From contig NZ_JAHZAX010000007.1 in the NCBI RefSeq assembly GCF_019423705.1, positions 105,842-169,841 of the forward strand: a stretch of 64,000 bases of DNA, given 5' to 3'. Under the pieces are notes generated by a model. That model did not search any database, was not told the origin of the DNA, and saw only the letters and a program-made list of their open reading frames with translations. The position numbers and the translations under genes were made by a program. Below are positions 41,774 through 51,401 of the stretch, piece by piece (within the stretch, counting starts at the first letter, position 1; every line of letters starts with the position of its first letter). The DNA comes from Ruminococcus sp. Its GTDB lineage: Bacteria > Bacillota > Clostridia > Oscillospirales > Ruminococcaceae.

Positions 41774-41833
41774 TGTAGGGGACGACAAAATTTATCTGCT
41801 CACCGTTACTCGCAGATAAATTGACGTCCCGTT
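41774..41833 (+). repeat. Palindromic repeat, type C end with a different insert
   Basis: GTAGGGGACG and ACGTCCCGTT flank an inner hairpin AATTTATCTGC / GCAGATAAATT whose loop contains TCACCGTTACTC. It is a new centre in the same frame of ends. Confidence 0.75.
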
Positions 41834-41871
41834 TGTCTGTCGCTTTCATATGTGCTTAATGCTACTGACCC

Positions 41872-44556
41872 CTAGCTATAAATATTGATAACACAAGGCA
41901 GTACATAAACCGCCGCAGCCACAATGATCCCAATGCCGATAAGCACAACTCCTGCCGCCGTCTCGATAGTCTCGCTGAACCTCAGCTTCTTGCGGAACAG
42001 GATATACACCGCCGTCAAGCCAATGCCGATGATAGTCAGCACAAGTCCGCCCCAGAAGCCCTTTGGCGACGAGGTCACAACAATGTCATTCTCGCCCTCC
42101 TTGAGGTCAAAGCTCACAAGATCGCCAAAGACCTTGCTGTATTCAACGCTCTCGCCGTTTATCTTGATCTTCAGCCCATCTTGATAAGGTATAGCCAGCA
42201 CGCACTTTTCCCCGGCCTTTGCCGTGTAGCTTCCTGTAAGCTTGCTGTCATTATCAATCATTCCGACAGTCTGAGCGCTCTCCAGCGCCTTGTCAAGCAC
42301 CTCTTGATGAAGTCCGAAAACGCCGAATGAGCGGCAAACAATATTGTCCTTGAGCGTCACTCTGATGTTGACAGTCTCGTTCTCAAATTCGCCCAAGTTG
42401 ATAAGTCCGTTGCTCGATTGCGAAGGATAATCGCTCTGCTTGAGAAGCCCGTTCACCGAGATAGAGAAGCTGTTGTTTATGTCCTCGCTAAGGCTGTTTG
42501 AAAGCTTGTCGAAGCAGTCGAAATAAAGGGTCTGCTTGTCCGTCACCTTAATGCTGTAATCAAAATATCCCGTCTCACCCGACTTTACAAAGTTGTAAGG
42601 CTGGGGCGTGTTCGGCACGCTGTCGTCAAGGATACCCACCGCCGAGGTGTATTGATAATCAGTGATAAGTTCCTGCTTGCCATCTGGGTCAAAAAGCGTC
42701 TTGAAAAGCTGCTTTTGAACGTCGCTTCTCGTGCCGTCTGAAAGCTCAGCGCTTTTGCTGAGGTCAGAATCCGTCACAAGACCCAGCGGCAAATATTCGC
42801 CATTGGGCACGATCTCGTAAGTGTCGTTGCGATATACGGTATCGCTCCTGTTGGTGCCAACATTTTTCTTGATAAGATACTTAACAGAAAGCAAAGCGTC
42901 CGTAAGCTCCGTTCCGCCGTATGAGCCAACTTCCATCCAGTATGAAGAGTAGCCAAGCTCTTTCATCATATACATATAATCACGGCTGGTAAGGGAAGTG
43001 TAATGGCTGAGTGAATTGTATCCCATCGAACCTACAAGGTTCACCTCAAAAAGCTTGTTCGTGGTCTTTACCCTGTAAAAGCCCTCATCGTCTATCCTGT
43101 CGGAAAGGTCCATGATCTTCTCGTGATTGTAAGCCCTCTCAGGGTAATTCCTGTCAGGAGATGTCATATAGATCGATATGTTTGAATATGACTCCGCCGC
43201 AACCATAATCGCAAGAAACAGCGCAAAATAATGCTTTGATATCCAGCCCTTTTTGTGCAGCAGCACAAGCACAGCATAAAATACCGCCGATACCACAAAC
43301 AGCTCCATTATGAGCACAAACGCCGTCTCGTCCTGCCATAAGCTCTTTGTATACTTGCTCATTCCGTCAATGTTGTTTTCAACAAAGCCTTGCGAGAAGT
43401 AATAGAACCCGTATACGATCGCCGCAAGGATAATGAATATAACAGGGTTGTCGCACTTCTTGCGCTCCTTGTGGTTGTGCTCCTCGTCTGAAAGAAAATA
43501 ACCCGAGCATATAAGCCCGATAAACACCGTGATAAACGCATATCTGCACGGGAAGGACATATAGCTGCCTGTGTGCCACATAAGGTTCGCAGGCTCGATC
43601 AATATCGGCAGGAGCATAAGGAAAAGCATTATAAGATAGGTGTTTAGCTTCTTGCTTCTCGCCTTTGCGTCAAATACATATATCGCCAGTATCACGACCA
43701 TTGAAGCCGTCGACATCAGCAGGCATAACGTCGTCTGATAGTTTGTGAAAAAGTTCGCCTTTTCGATAGTGTCGATAATGGAAGTGGAACGTCCGCTTGA
43801 AAGAAACTGCAAAAAGCAGGGTATCCATACCACAGCTGAAAGCAGCGCCGCCAATACAGAACCCACGATAAATCTGGCAGGGCAGTCTTTGTATCTCTCG
43901 TCCCTGCGGTATCTCCAGCAGCAGACCGCCATAAAAAGCAGCACGAACAGCACTATCATATAGCTGATATAATAGTTCACTATCATCATCGCCGTCATAA
44001 CGATAACATAAGGCATAATGCGCTTTTTCTCAAAGAGCAAATGGAACGCCACCATAAGCAGCGGGAAAAGATACATCATATCAAGCCATATGTTGTTCTG
44101 ATAATAAAGCATACCATATCCGCAAAATGCGTATATAACGCTCAGTACCGAAGATATCCACGGGCTGAGCTTTGCCTGACAGCGCCTAAAATATATCTGA
44201 GCCGTCAGCCCGGCGGTCATAAGCTTTAGTATGGTGATAATGTTCACAAGGTAAATAATGTGTCCCTTGTCAACAAATAGGGTCAGCAGAGTGAAAGGGC
44301 TTGCGATAAAGAAAAAGAATACGCCCCAAAGGTTCATTCCGCCAGCATTGTGGAAGTTCAAAAACATTCCGTCCTTGCCCGATATGATATCCTTAAAGTC
44401 CGTCAGCAAAGGCACAACTTGCTGAGACATATCGCACCAAGACACCGTGCCGTCCCCGAAAGGATATAACCCGTATTGATAGAATGCATAGCCCATAATA
44501 AGCATTACCGCTAAAGGCGGAATTATAAAGGGCAGAACTTTTTTCAGCTTGTCCAT
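41872..44556 (-). CDS. YfhO-family membrane protein (GT-C-like)
   Basis: Very large polytopic membrane protein of 894 residues. About 12-13 helices lie in the N-terminal 480 residues, followed by an extracellular domain of about 350 residues (from DRNYPERAYNHEKIMDLSDRI) and one or two helices at the end. DGTVSWCDMSQQVVPLLTDFKDIISGKDG and the NNIWLDMMYLFPLL segment are typical of YfhO. Members are GT-C fold proteins; the Bacillus homologue is needed for lipoteichoic acid glycosylation. That role is inference here. ATG 44556 follows GGAGGA. Confidence 0.92.
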   Translation of the reverse strand: MDKLKKVLPFIIPPLAVMLIMGYAFYQYGLYPFGDGTVSWCDMSQQVVPLLTDFKDIISGKDGMFLNFHNAGGMNLWGVFFFFIASPFTLLTLFVDKGHIIYLVNIITILKLMTAGLTAQIYFRRCQAKLSPWISSVLSVIYAFCGYGMLYYQNNIWLDMMYLFPLLMVAFHLLFEKKRIMPYVIVMTAMMIVNYYISYMIVLFVLLFMAVCCWRYRRDERYKDCPARFIVGSVLAALLSAVVWIPCFLQFLSSGRSTSIIDTIEKANFFTNYQTTLCLLMSTASMVVILAIYVFDAKARSKKLNTYLIMLFLMLLPILIEPANLMWHTGSYMSFPCRYAFITVFIGLICSGYFLSDEEHNHKERKKCDNPVIFIILAAIVYGFYYFSQGFVENNIDGMSKYTKSLWQDETAFVLIMELFVVSAVFYAVLVLLHKKGWISKHYFALFLAIMVAAESYSNISIYMTSPDRNYPERAYNHEKIMDLSDRIDDEGFYRVKTTNKLFEVNLVGSMGYNSLSHYTSLTSRDYMYMMKELGYSSYWMEVGSYGGTELTDALLSVKYLIKKNVGTNRSDTVYRNDTYEIVPNGEYLPLGLVTDSDLSKSAELSDGTRSDVQKQLFKTLFDPDGKQELITDYQYTSAVGILDDSVPNTPQPYNFVKSGETGYFDYSIKVTDKQTLYFDCFDKLSNSLSEDINNSFSISVNGLLKQSDYPSQSSNGLINLGEFENETVNIRVTLKDNIVCRSFGVFGLHQEVLDKALESAQTVGMIDNDSKLTGSYTAKAGEKCVLAIPYQDGLKIKINGESVEYSKVFGDLVSFDLKEGENDIVVTSSPKGFWGGLVLTIIGIGLTAVYILFRKKLRFSETIETAAGVVLIGIGIIVAAAVYVLPCVINIYS

Positions 44557-44730
44557 TTTGTTATCAGTCCTCCGATTTTTGTTTTTGTCTCCGTTTGTAT
44601 TTAATGTATTTAGTCAAACATAATAATTATACTCTAAAACCCGACAAAAATCAATATATCAAAGGGATAAATAATATAAAATATTGCAGATAAGAAAAAA
44701 GAAAATTATGTGAAAATCTCCATATGGCAG

Positions 44731-44759
44731 TTGATTTTTTCTCTGTCAGGTGTTATAAT
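44731..44759 (+). promoter_or_regulatory. Promoter of the cyclophilin lipoprotein gene
   Basis: TTGATT (44731-44736), 17 bases, TATAAT (44754-44759). Confidence 0.8.
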
Positions 44760-44801
44760 GTATTGTAACCTAAAATCTATAACAGAACAAGGAGAATTAA
44801 A

Positions 44802-45443
44802 ATGAAATTAAAGAAGATATTCAAAGCCTTGGCTCTCGTGACAGCAGGCGTCCTCACCTGCGCAATGCTCACAGCCTGCGGCGATAAGAACGATTCAAGC
44901 GCAGCAGGTTCAAAGGCTTCCGAGGATAACACAAAGAAGTTCGTTATCACACTTTACGCCAACGAAGCCCCTATCACCTGCGCAAACTTTGAAAAACTTG
45001 TTAAAGAGGGCTTCTATGACGACCTCACATTCCACAGAGTTGTTGACGGCTTTATGGCGCAGGGCGGCGACCCTAAGGGCGACGGCACAGGCGGAAGCGA
45101 AGAAACTATCAAGGGCGAGTTCTCACAGAACGGCGTAGAAAATAACCTCAGCCATACAAGAGGCGTGGTATCAATGGCAAGGGCGCAGGATATGGACAGC
45201 GCTTCAAGCCAGTTCTTCATCTGTTACAGCGACGATGACGTTTTCCTTGACGGTCAGTACGCAGCATTCGGTATGGTAACAGAGGGAATGGAAGTGGTAG
45301 ACAACTTCCTCACTATCGAAAGAACAACAGGCACAGACGGCGTAAAGTCAAAGCCTGTAACGCCTATCACAATAGTAAAGGCTGAAATGATCGACGACGA
45401 CCAAGACGGCAACCACAGAGTTCAGTTCACAATGGATTTCTAA
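44802..45443 (+). CDS. Cyclophilin-type peptidyl-prolyl isomerase lipoprotein
   Basis: Extracytoplasmic foldase of 213 residues. The signal peptide ends in lipobox LTAC (Cys26). The cyclophilin domain includes FEKLVKEGFYDDLTFHRVVDGFMAQGGDPKGDGTGG with the catalytic-site FHRV, SMARAQDMDSASSQFFICYSDD and LDGQYAAFGMVTEGMEVVD. It is anchored outside the membrane and probably helps secreted proteins fold. The secA gene is the next one downstream, though each has its own promoter. Confidence 0.95.
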   Translation: MKLKKIFKALALVTAGVLTCAMLTACGDKNDSSAAGSKASEDNTKKFVITLYANEAPITCANFEKLVKEGFYDDLTFHRVVDGFMAQGGDPKGDGTGGSEETIKGEFSQNGVENNLSHTRGVVSMARAQDMDSASSQFFICYSDDDVFLDGQYAAFGMVTEGMEVVDNFLTIERTTGTDGVKSKPVTPITIVKAEMIDDDQDGNHRVQFTMDF

Positions 45444-45450
45444 GAATAAC

Positions 45451-45482
45451 AAAAAAAGAACAGCAACGCTGTTCTTTTTTTG
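45451..45482 (+). terminator. Terminator of the cyclophilin gene
   Basis: AAAAAAGAACAGC pairs with GCTGTTCTTTTTT around AAC. Confidence 0.92.
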
Positions 45483-45489
45483 TTATTGG

Positions 45490-45624
45490 TATGGGCGACC
45501 TTTGGTCGCCCATTTGTTTTCTCTGTCCGTCTTATAGAATGTCAAATGTAGGGGCGAACATCGTTCGCCCGTTTGTCTGTCGAATAATCTGCAAAATATC
45601 GGGCGACCACAGGTCGCCCATACA
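45490..45624. repeat. Three palindromic repeats in a row upstream of secA
   Basis: 45490-45512 (+) is type B, ATGGGCGACC...GGTCGCCCAT. 45548-45573 (+) is type A, perfect. 45600-45622 (-) is type B, again with GCCCATA in place of GCCCCTAC. The two outer copies are inverted relative to each other. The secA promoter starts 11 bases later. Confidence 0.82.
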
Positions 45625-45634
45625 CAAAAAATGC

Positions 45635-45663
45635 TTGACAACTACTGCTCTATACTGTATAAT
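45635..45663 (+). promoter_or_regulatory. Promoter of secA
   Basis: TTGACA (45635-45640), 17 bases, TATAAT (45658-45663): both boxes perfect. The leader is about 95 bases. Confidence 0.85.
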
Positions 45664-45765
45664 AAAATAGTGTATTTGTAACATAATTAAATTGTAAATT
45701 TTCGCAGTTATCTCACTATTCAAACGTGACATAGATAATACGAACAAATAAAAGGTGGATTGAAA

Positions 45766-48537
45766 ATGGGATTGTTTGATAAAATATTCGGCAACTATTC
45801 AAAAAAGGAACTCGCAAAGATCGAGCCTATAAAAAATAAGGTGCTCGAGCTGGAGAGCAAGTATGCCGATATGTCGGACGAGGAGCTGGGCGGACAGACC
45901 GCTATACTCAAGAGCAAGCTCGATGAACTGTCAACTCTTGACGATATCCTCCCCGATGCGCTGGCTGTCTGCCGTGAAGCAGCGTTCAGAGTGCTGGGCA
46001 AAAAGCCATACCCTGTTCAGATAATCGGTGCTATCGTCCTTCATCAGGGACGTATCGCTGAAATGAAAACAGGTGAAGGTAAGACCCTCGTTGCCTGTCT
46101 GGCAGCTTATGCTAACTCGCTCACAGGCAAGGGCGTTCACGTCGTTACTGTAAATGACTACCTTGCTAAGTTCCAGTCTGAGGAAATGGGCAAGGTCTTC
46201 CACTTCCTTAATACTTCAATAGGCGTTGTCCTCACAGGTATGAATAAGGAGCAGAAGAGAGAAGCCTATAACGCTGATATTACATATGGTACGAATAACG
46301 AGTTCGGCTTTGACTACCTCCGTGATAATATGGTCATCTATAAGAAGGATAAGGTGCAGAGAGAGCACGCCTTCGCCATCGTGGACGAGGTGGACTCTAT
46401 CCTCATCGACGAAGCAAGAACTCCGCTTATCATTTCAGGTCAGGGCGATAAGTCCACAAAGCTTTATACCCTCGCCGATAGATTCGCTAAAACTTTGAAG
46501 CCTGTAACAGTCGTTGAAATGGACGATAAGGCCGATAACGACCTCCTCGACGGCGACTATATCGTCGACGAAAAGGCTAAGACCGCTACCCTTACAAAGA
46601 GCGGCGTTAAAAAGGCTGAAAAGGCATTCAATGTCATCAACCTTATGGACGCCGATAATATGACCCTCGCCCACCATATCAATCAGGCTATCAAAGCAAA
46701 CGGCGTTATGAAGAAGGATATCGACTATGTTGTCGAGAACGGCGAAGTCCTCATCGTCGATGAGTTCACAGGCCGTATTATGCAGGGCAGACGTTTCAAT
46801 GACGGCCTCCACCAAGCTATCGAAGCCAAGGAAGGCGTTGAGGTGGCAAGAGAGTCAAAGACTATCGCTACTATCACATATCAGAACTATTTCCGTCTCT
46901 ATGGCAAGCTCTCCGGTATGACCGGTACAGCCCTCACAGAGGAGGACGAGTTCAGAGAGATCTATAAGCTTGACGTTATCGAAATACCAACAAACAGACC
47001 TGTTATCAGAATAGATCACCCCGATATCGTCTATAAGACCGAAAAGGGCAAGTTCAATGCCGTTATCGATCAGATAATCGAGTGCCATAAAAAGGGCCAG
47101 CCTGTCCTCGTCGGTACTGTTTCCGTTGAAAAGTCTGAGTATCTTTCAAGACTGCTGAAAAATAAGGGCATAAAGCACGAAGTCCTCAACGCTAAGCACC
47201 ACGACCGTGAGGCTATGATCGTCGCACAGGCTGGTAAATACGGCGCTGTTACTATCGCTACAAATATGGCAGGACGTGGTACCGATATTATGCTTGGCGG
47301 TAACGCTGAGTATAAGTCTCTTAACGACCTCCAGAAAATGGGCTATTCCGAAGAAGTCGCTGTTGAAGCGGCTGGCTTCTCAAATACACAGGACGAGGAA
47401 GTCCTCGCCGCAAGAGCCGAGTATAAAAAGCTCTATGCAAAGTATTCTGACGAGGTAAAGGAGCTTGCCGAAAAGGTAAGAGAAGCAGGCGGACTTTATA
47501 TCATCGGTACTGAAAGACACGAGTCAAGACGTATCGACAACCAGCTCAGAGGCCGTTCAGGCCGTCAGGGCGACCCGGGCGAGAGCACATTCTTCCTCTC
47601 CCTTGAGGACGACCTTATGAGAATTTTCGGCGGCGAGAGAATAACATCAATGATGGATACCCTCAAAGTCGATGAAAATACCCCTATCCAGTCAAAAATG
47701 CTCACAGGCGTTATCGAGTCCTCGCAGAAGAAGATCGAGGGCAGAAACTTCAATATCAGAAAGAACGTCCTCAATTACGACGACGTTATGAACACTCAGC
47801 GTGAGATCATCTATAAGCAGAGACAGCAGGTGCTGGACGGCGAAGACCTCCACGACAGTATCCTCGGTATGATAAAGGAATTCGTGGAAGATTCCGTCAA
47901 TATGTACGTTGTTGACGAGCAGATACAGGACGAGTGGAACCTCCAAGGCCTTAAAGACAGACTTTTGGGACTTATCACAGTCGATGATGATTTCAACTAT
48001 ACCCCACAGGAACTTGACGAGCTCACAAAGAAGGATATCATCGATATGCTTGTTGACAGAGCACTCAAGATCTATGCAAAGCGTGAGGAAGACCTTGGAC
48101 AGGAATTGCTCCACGAGATCGAGAGAGTCGTTCTCCTCAAGGTCGTAGATACAAAGTGGATGGCTCATATCGACGATATGGACGAGCTCAAAAAGGGTAT
48201 CGGTCTGCGTTCCTATGGCCAAAAGAACCCTGTTGTCGAGTACCGTATGGAAGGTATGGATATGTTCGACGATATGGTCGCTTCAATCCGTGAGGATACT
48301 GTAAGAATGCTGTTCACTATTCAGGTAAGAAAGAACAACGCCGCTCCTAAGAGAGAGGACGTCCTCAAGCCAAGCGAACACCATAATATGACTGTAAGAA
48401 AGGCTAAGAAGCCGGGCAGGAACGATCTCTGCCCTTGCGGAAGCGGCAAAAAGTATAAAAATTGCTGCGGCGCAGGCACACAGCCGGAGCAGAATGACAG
48501 CACAGAAAACGCTGCCTCTGATACAGCCGAGGAATAA
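45766..48537 (+). CDS. secA: Preprotein translocase ATPase SecA
   Basis: Motor ATPase that drives proteins through SecYEG. At 923 residues it is full length. Walker A MKTGEGKTL, DEAD-like DEVDSILIDEARTPL, preprotein-binding domain, GRGTDIMLGG and QLRGRSGRQGDPG in the second nucleotide-binding fold, helical scaffold, and a C-terminal zinc/SecB-binding motif CPCGSGKKYKNCCG all appear in order. ATG 45766 is seven bases after AAAGGTGG (45751-45758). The DUF1015 gene downstream is separate, behind a terminator. Confidence 0.98.
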   Translation: MGLFDKIFGNYSKKELAKIEPIKNKVLELESKYADMSDEELGGQTAILKSKLDELSTLDDILPDALAVCREAAFRVLGKKPYPVQIIGAIVLHQGRIAEMKTGEGKTLVACLAAYANSLTGKGVHVVTVNDYLAKFQSEEMGKVFHFLNTSIGVVLTGMNKEQKREAYNADITYGTNNEFGFDYLRDNMVIYKKDKVQREHAFAIVDEVDSILIDEARTPLIISGQGDKSTKLYTLADRFAKTLKPVTVVEMDDKADNDLLDGDYIVDEKAKTATLTKSGVKKAEKAFNVINLMDADNMTLAHHINQAIKANGVMKKDIDYVVENGEVLIVDEFTGRIMQGRRFNDGLHQAIEAKEGVEVARESKTIATITYQNYFRLYGKLSGMTGTALTEEDEFREIYKLDVIEIPTNRPVIRIDHPDIVYKTEKGKFNAVIDQIIECHKKGQPVLVGTVSVEKSEYLSRLLKNKGIKHEVLNAKHHDREAMIVAQAGKYGAVTIATNMAGRGTDIMLGGNAEYKSLNDLQKMGYSEEVAVEAAGFSNTQDEEVLAARAEYKKLYAKYSDEVKELAEKVREAGGLYIIGTERHESRRIDNQLRGRSGRQGDPGESTFFLSLEDDLMRIFGGERITSMMDTLKVDENTPIQSKMLTGVIESSQKKIEGRNFNIRKNVLNYDDVMNTQREIIYKQRQQVLDGEDLHDSILGMIKEFVEDSVNMYVVDEQIQDEWNLQGLKDRLLGLITVDDDFNYTPQELDELTKKDIIDMLVDRALKIYAKREEDLGQELLHEIERVVLLKVVDTKWMAHIDDMDELKKGIGLRSYGQKNPVVEYRMEGMDMFDDMVASIREDTVRMLFTIQVRKNNAAPKREDVLKPSEHHNMTVRKAKKPGRNDLCPCGSGKKYKNCCGAGTQPEQNDSTENAASDTAEE

Positions 48538-48550
48538 TTTCAAATGATAG

Positions 48551-48590
48551 AACAGGACGGCAGATAATACCGTCCTGTTTTGGGTATTTA
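48551..48590 (+). terminator. Terminator of secA
   Basis: AACAGGACGG (48551-48560) pairs perfectly with CCGTCCTGTT (48570-48579). TTGGGTATTT follows. Confidence 0.75.
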
Positions 48591-48648
48591 TAAACAGAGA
48601 AGAGCAGAGTGTGTTGAAAATTTTATTGCTGCATAAATGCGTTTTTAT

Positions 48649-48703
48649 GTAGGGGCGCAAATTGTTGTTCGACAAGGTTCACAACAATTTGCGTTCGCCC
48701 GTT
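48649..48703 (+). repeat. Palindromic repeat, type D
   Basis: GTAGGGGCGCAAATTGTTG, loop TTCGACAAGGTTCA, CAACAATTTGCGTTC, GCCCGTT. The arms are longer than in other copies (GCAAATTGTTG / CAACAATTTGC). Confidence 0.82.
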
Positions 48704-48758
48704 GGGCACGCTTTTTTTCGACAGACTCACTATAAATTAAAAACGGGAGTGTTGAGAA

Positions 48759-50015
48759 ATGTCAACAGCTTTTAAGTCGGCGGATATACTTCTGCCAAAG
48801 AATACGGATATGTCAAAGTGGGCTGTGGTGGCGTGCGATCAGTATACCTCTGAGCCTGCATATTGGGCAGACGTGGAGAAAATAACAGAGGGCGCAAAAA
48901 GCGCTCTGAACCTTATCCTCCCCGAGGTCTATCTCGAGGACAGCGACGTCGATGAGCGTATCGAAAAGATACACAAGAATATGAACGACTATATCAGCGG
49001 CGGCGTTTTTGAAGAGTATAAGGACGCAATGATATATGTTGAAAGAACTCAGTCTGACGGCAAGGTCAGAGCAGGTATCGTGGGCGCTATCGACCTTGAA
49101 GAGTACGATTACCGCAAAGGCTCAAAGTCCGCAGTAAGAGCCACCGAAGCCACAGTCGTTGAAAGGATCCCGCCAAGAATAAAGGTAAGACGTGGCGCAC
49201 CTGTTGAGCTGCCTCATATAATGATACTTATCGACGATACAGAAAAAAGCGTCGTTGAGCCGCTGGAAGCCGCAAAGGCTGAAATGAAAAAGGTCTATGA
49301 CTTTGACCTTATGAAAAACGGCGGACATATCGCAGGCTATCTCGTTGAAAAGCCAATGCAGGATAAGATAATTTCAGCCCTTGAAAAGCTTGGCGATATC
49401 AACGCCTTCAATGCAAAGTATAATTTGAACGAAACTTCACCGCTTGTGTATGCAATGGGCGACGGCAACCACTCTCTCGCAACAGCAAAAGAGTTCTATG
49501 AGGAGCAGAAAAGGGAAAATCCCGATAAGGATATGACAAACGCTCCTTGCAGATATGCCCTCGTCGAGATAGTAGATCTCCATTCACCGGCTCTTGAGTT
49601 TGAAGCTATCCACAGAATAGTTACAGACGTTGATACAAATGCGCTTATGAGCGAAATGACAAAGGCTCTCGAGCTTTCAGAAGAGCAGTCCGAGCAGGCA
49701 ATAGTTGTCTGCGACAACAATGATGAAAAGACCCTTTATATCCATAAGCCTTCCTCAAAGCTCACAGTCGGTTCACTTCAAAACTTCCTTGACGGCTATA
49801 TCAAGACAAATGGCGGCAAGATCGACTATATCCACGGCGCAGACGTTATAAGAGACCTGGCTTCCAAGGATAATTCAATAGGCTTTATGCTCCCAGATAT
49901 GGGCAAGGAAGAACTCTTCCCAACAGTAATAGTTGACGGCGCTCTCCCAAGAAAAACATTCTCAATGGGTCACGCCGAGGACAAGCGTTTTTACGTTGAA
50001 GCAAGAAAAATATAA
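48759..50015 (+). CDS. DUF1015 family protein
   Basis: A 418-residue cytosolic protein of the widespread, uncharacterised DUF1015 family. Diagnostic parts are KWAVVACDQYTSEPAYW near the N-terminus and MGDGNHSLATAKEFYEEQK in the middle (conserved GDGNHR/SxA motif, likely a catalytic or nucleotide site). The C-terminal third with HGADVIRDLASKDNSIGFMLPDMGKEELFPTV completes the match. In anaerobes these genes often sit near serine or amino-acid metabolism, but no such context is present here. ATG 48759 follows GGGAG. Confidence 0.9.
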   Translation: MSTAFKSADILLPKNTDMSKWAVVACDQYTSEPAYWADVEKITEGAKSALNLILPEVYLEDSDVDERIEKIHKNMNDYISGGVFEEYKDAMIYVERTQSDGKVRAGIVGAIDLEEYDYRKGSKSAVRATEATVVERIPPRIKVRRGAPVELPHIMILIDDTEKSVVEPLEAAKAEMKKVYDFDLMKNGGHIAGYLVEKPMQDKIISALEKLGDINAFNAKYNLNETSPLVYAMGDGNHSLATAKEFYEEQKRENPDKDMTNAPCRYALVEIVDLHSPALEFEAIHRIVTDVDTNALMSEMTKALELSEEQSEQAIVVCDNNDEKTLYIHKPSSKLTVGSLQNFLDGYIKTNGGKIDYIHGADVIRDLASKDNSIGFMLPDMGKEELFPTVIVDGALPRKTFSMGHAEDKRFYVEARKI

Positions 50016-50047
50016 TAAATAATTAGCCACAACATAACCTACAAAAT

Positions 50048-50073
50048 GTAGGGGCGAACATTGTTCGCCCGTT
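50048..50073 (+). repeat. Palindromic repeat, type A
   Basis: GTAGGGGCGAACATTGTTCGCCCGTT, 33 bases after the DUF1015 stop codon. The rest of the gap to 50231 shows no further element. Confidence 0.88.
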
Positions 50074-50231
50074 GATATGCGCATTGCTGGTGTGATTACG
50101 TTATTGTGAGAATATCACACATAAATATTATCTAAGATCAAAAACATTTTACAATGGGGTAAAGCGAAGCAAAAAATAGAAGATCATAGGCAAATAAAGT
50201 TAAAGTTAAAAATCTAAAGGAGTTTTTCACG

Positions 50232-51401
50232 GTGATTATTGAAGAAGTAAAAAAGGAACTTACAGGACACATCATTCCGTTTTGGAATAAGCTGAGAGAC
50301 GATGAAAACGGCGGCTTTTACGGCTTTATGAGCTATGATCTCAAGCTTGATAAGCAGGCAGACAAGGGCGTTATCCTCCACGCAAGAATACTTTGGTTCT
50401 ATTCCAAAGCATATATCACCCTTGGCGATAAGGCGCTTCTTGACAACGCACGCCACGCTTATGAGTTCATAAAGAACCATTGTATCGACTATGAGTACGG
50501 CGGAGTTTATTGGATGATGAACTACAAGGGCGAGCCTGCCGACACAATGAAGCATACATATAACATCGCATTTGCGATCTATGCCCTGTCTTGCTATTAT
50601 AATGCCAGCGGCGATAAGGAAGCCCTCGAGCTTGCCTATAAGCTCTTCCACGATATCGAAAACAATACCCTCGATGAGTACGGTTATAGAGAAGCATTTG
50701 ATAGACAGTGGAATCTGGTATCTAACGACGCCCTTTCCGAAAACGGCCTTCAGGCTGATAAAACAATGAACGCTATCCTCCACCTCATCGAAGCCTATAC
50801 CGAACTTTATAAGGCTGACCATAACGAGGAAGTTGCCGAAAGACTTAAATTCCAGCTCGGTCAGATGAGAGATATCGTCTATACTCCTGAAACAAATGCC
50901 CTCAAGGTGTTCTTTGATACAAAGTTCGACCTCGTCGGCGATATCCATTCATTCGGCCACGATATCGAAGCAACTTGGCTTATGGATCTTGCCTGCGATA
51001 CTTTGGGCGATGAAGAGCTCAAGAAGCAGTTCGCTGAAATGGATCTGAAAATTTCCCACAATATCCAGAATATCGCTTTGGATAACGGCGCACTCAATAA
51101 CGAGCGTGAGAACGATAAGATCGACAAGAAGCGTGTTTGGTGGGTAGAGGCTGAGTCAGTTGTGGGCTTCATCAACGCTTATCAGCATAGCGGCGAAAAG
51201 GAGTTCCTCGAAAGCGCTAGAAGCGTTTGGGAATATATCAAGGCTGAGATAATCGATAAGAGAGAAGGCTCAGAGTGGTATTCCGAGGTCTCATATGACC
51301 ATAAGCCGCACGATTGGAAAGAAATCGTCGGTCCTTGGAAGTGCCCATATCATAACGGCAGAATGTGCATGGAGGTCATCTCAAGAGGGGTAGACTTTTA
51401 A
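50232..51401 (+). CDS. ce: Cellobiose 2-epimerase
   Basis: N-acylglucosamine-2-epimerase-fold enzyme that converts the reducing-end glucose of cellobiose to mannose and mannobiose to mannosyl-glucose. The 389 residues match closely what I recall of the R. albus enzyme: PFWNKLRDDENGGFYGFMSYDLKLDK, KGVILHARILWFYSKAY, DTMKHTYNIAFAIYAL, DIHSFGHDIEATWLMDLA (catalytic His), RVWWVEAESVVGFINAYQ, GPWKCPYHNGRMCMEV. The start is GTG 50232 after AAAGGAG. It overlaps the PHP gene by one base (TAATG). With the GH26 mannanase it fits the ruminococcal mannan route, although mannosylglucose phosphorylase is not in this window. Confidence 0.95.
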   Translation: MIIEEVKKELTGHIIPFWNKLRDDENGGFYGFMSYDLKLDKQADKGVILHARILWFYSKAYITLGDKALLDNARHAYEFIKNHCIDYEYGGVYWMMNYKGEPADTMKHTYNIAFAIYALSCYYNASGDKEALELAYKLFHDIENNTLDEYGYREAFDRQWNLVSNDALSENGLQADKTMNAILHLIEAYTELYKADHNEEVAERLKFQLGQMRDIVYTPETNALKVFFDTKFDLVGDIHSFGHDIEATWLMDLACDTLGDEELKKQFAEMDLKISHNIQNIALDNGALNNERENDKIDKKRVWWVEAESVVGFINAYQHSGEKEFLESARSVWEYIKAEIIDKREGSEWYSEVSYDHKPHDWKEIVGPWKCPYHNGRMCMEVISRGVDF

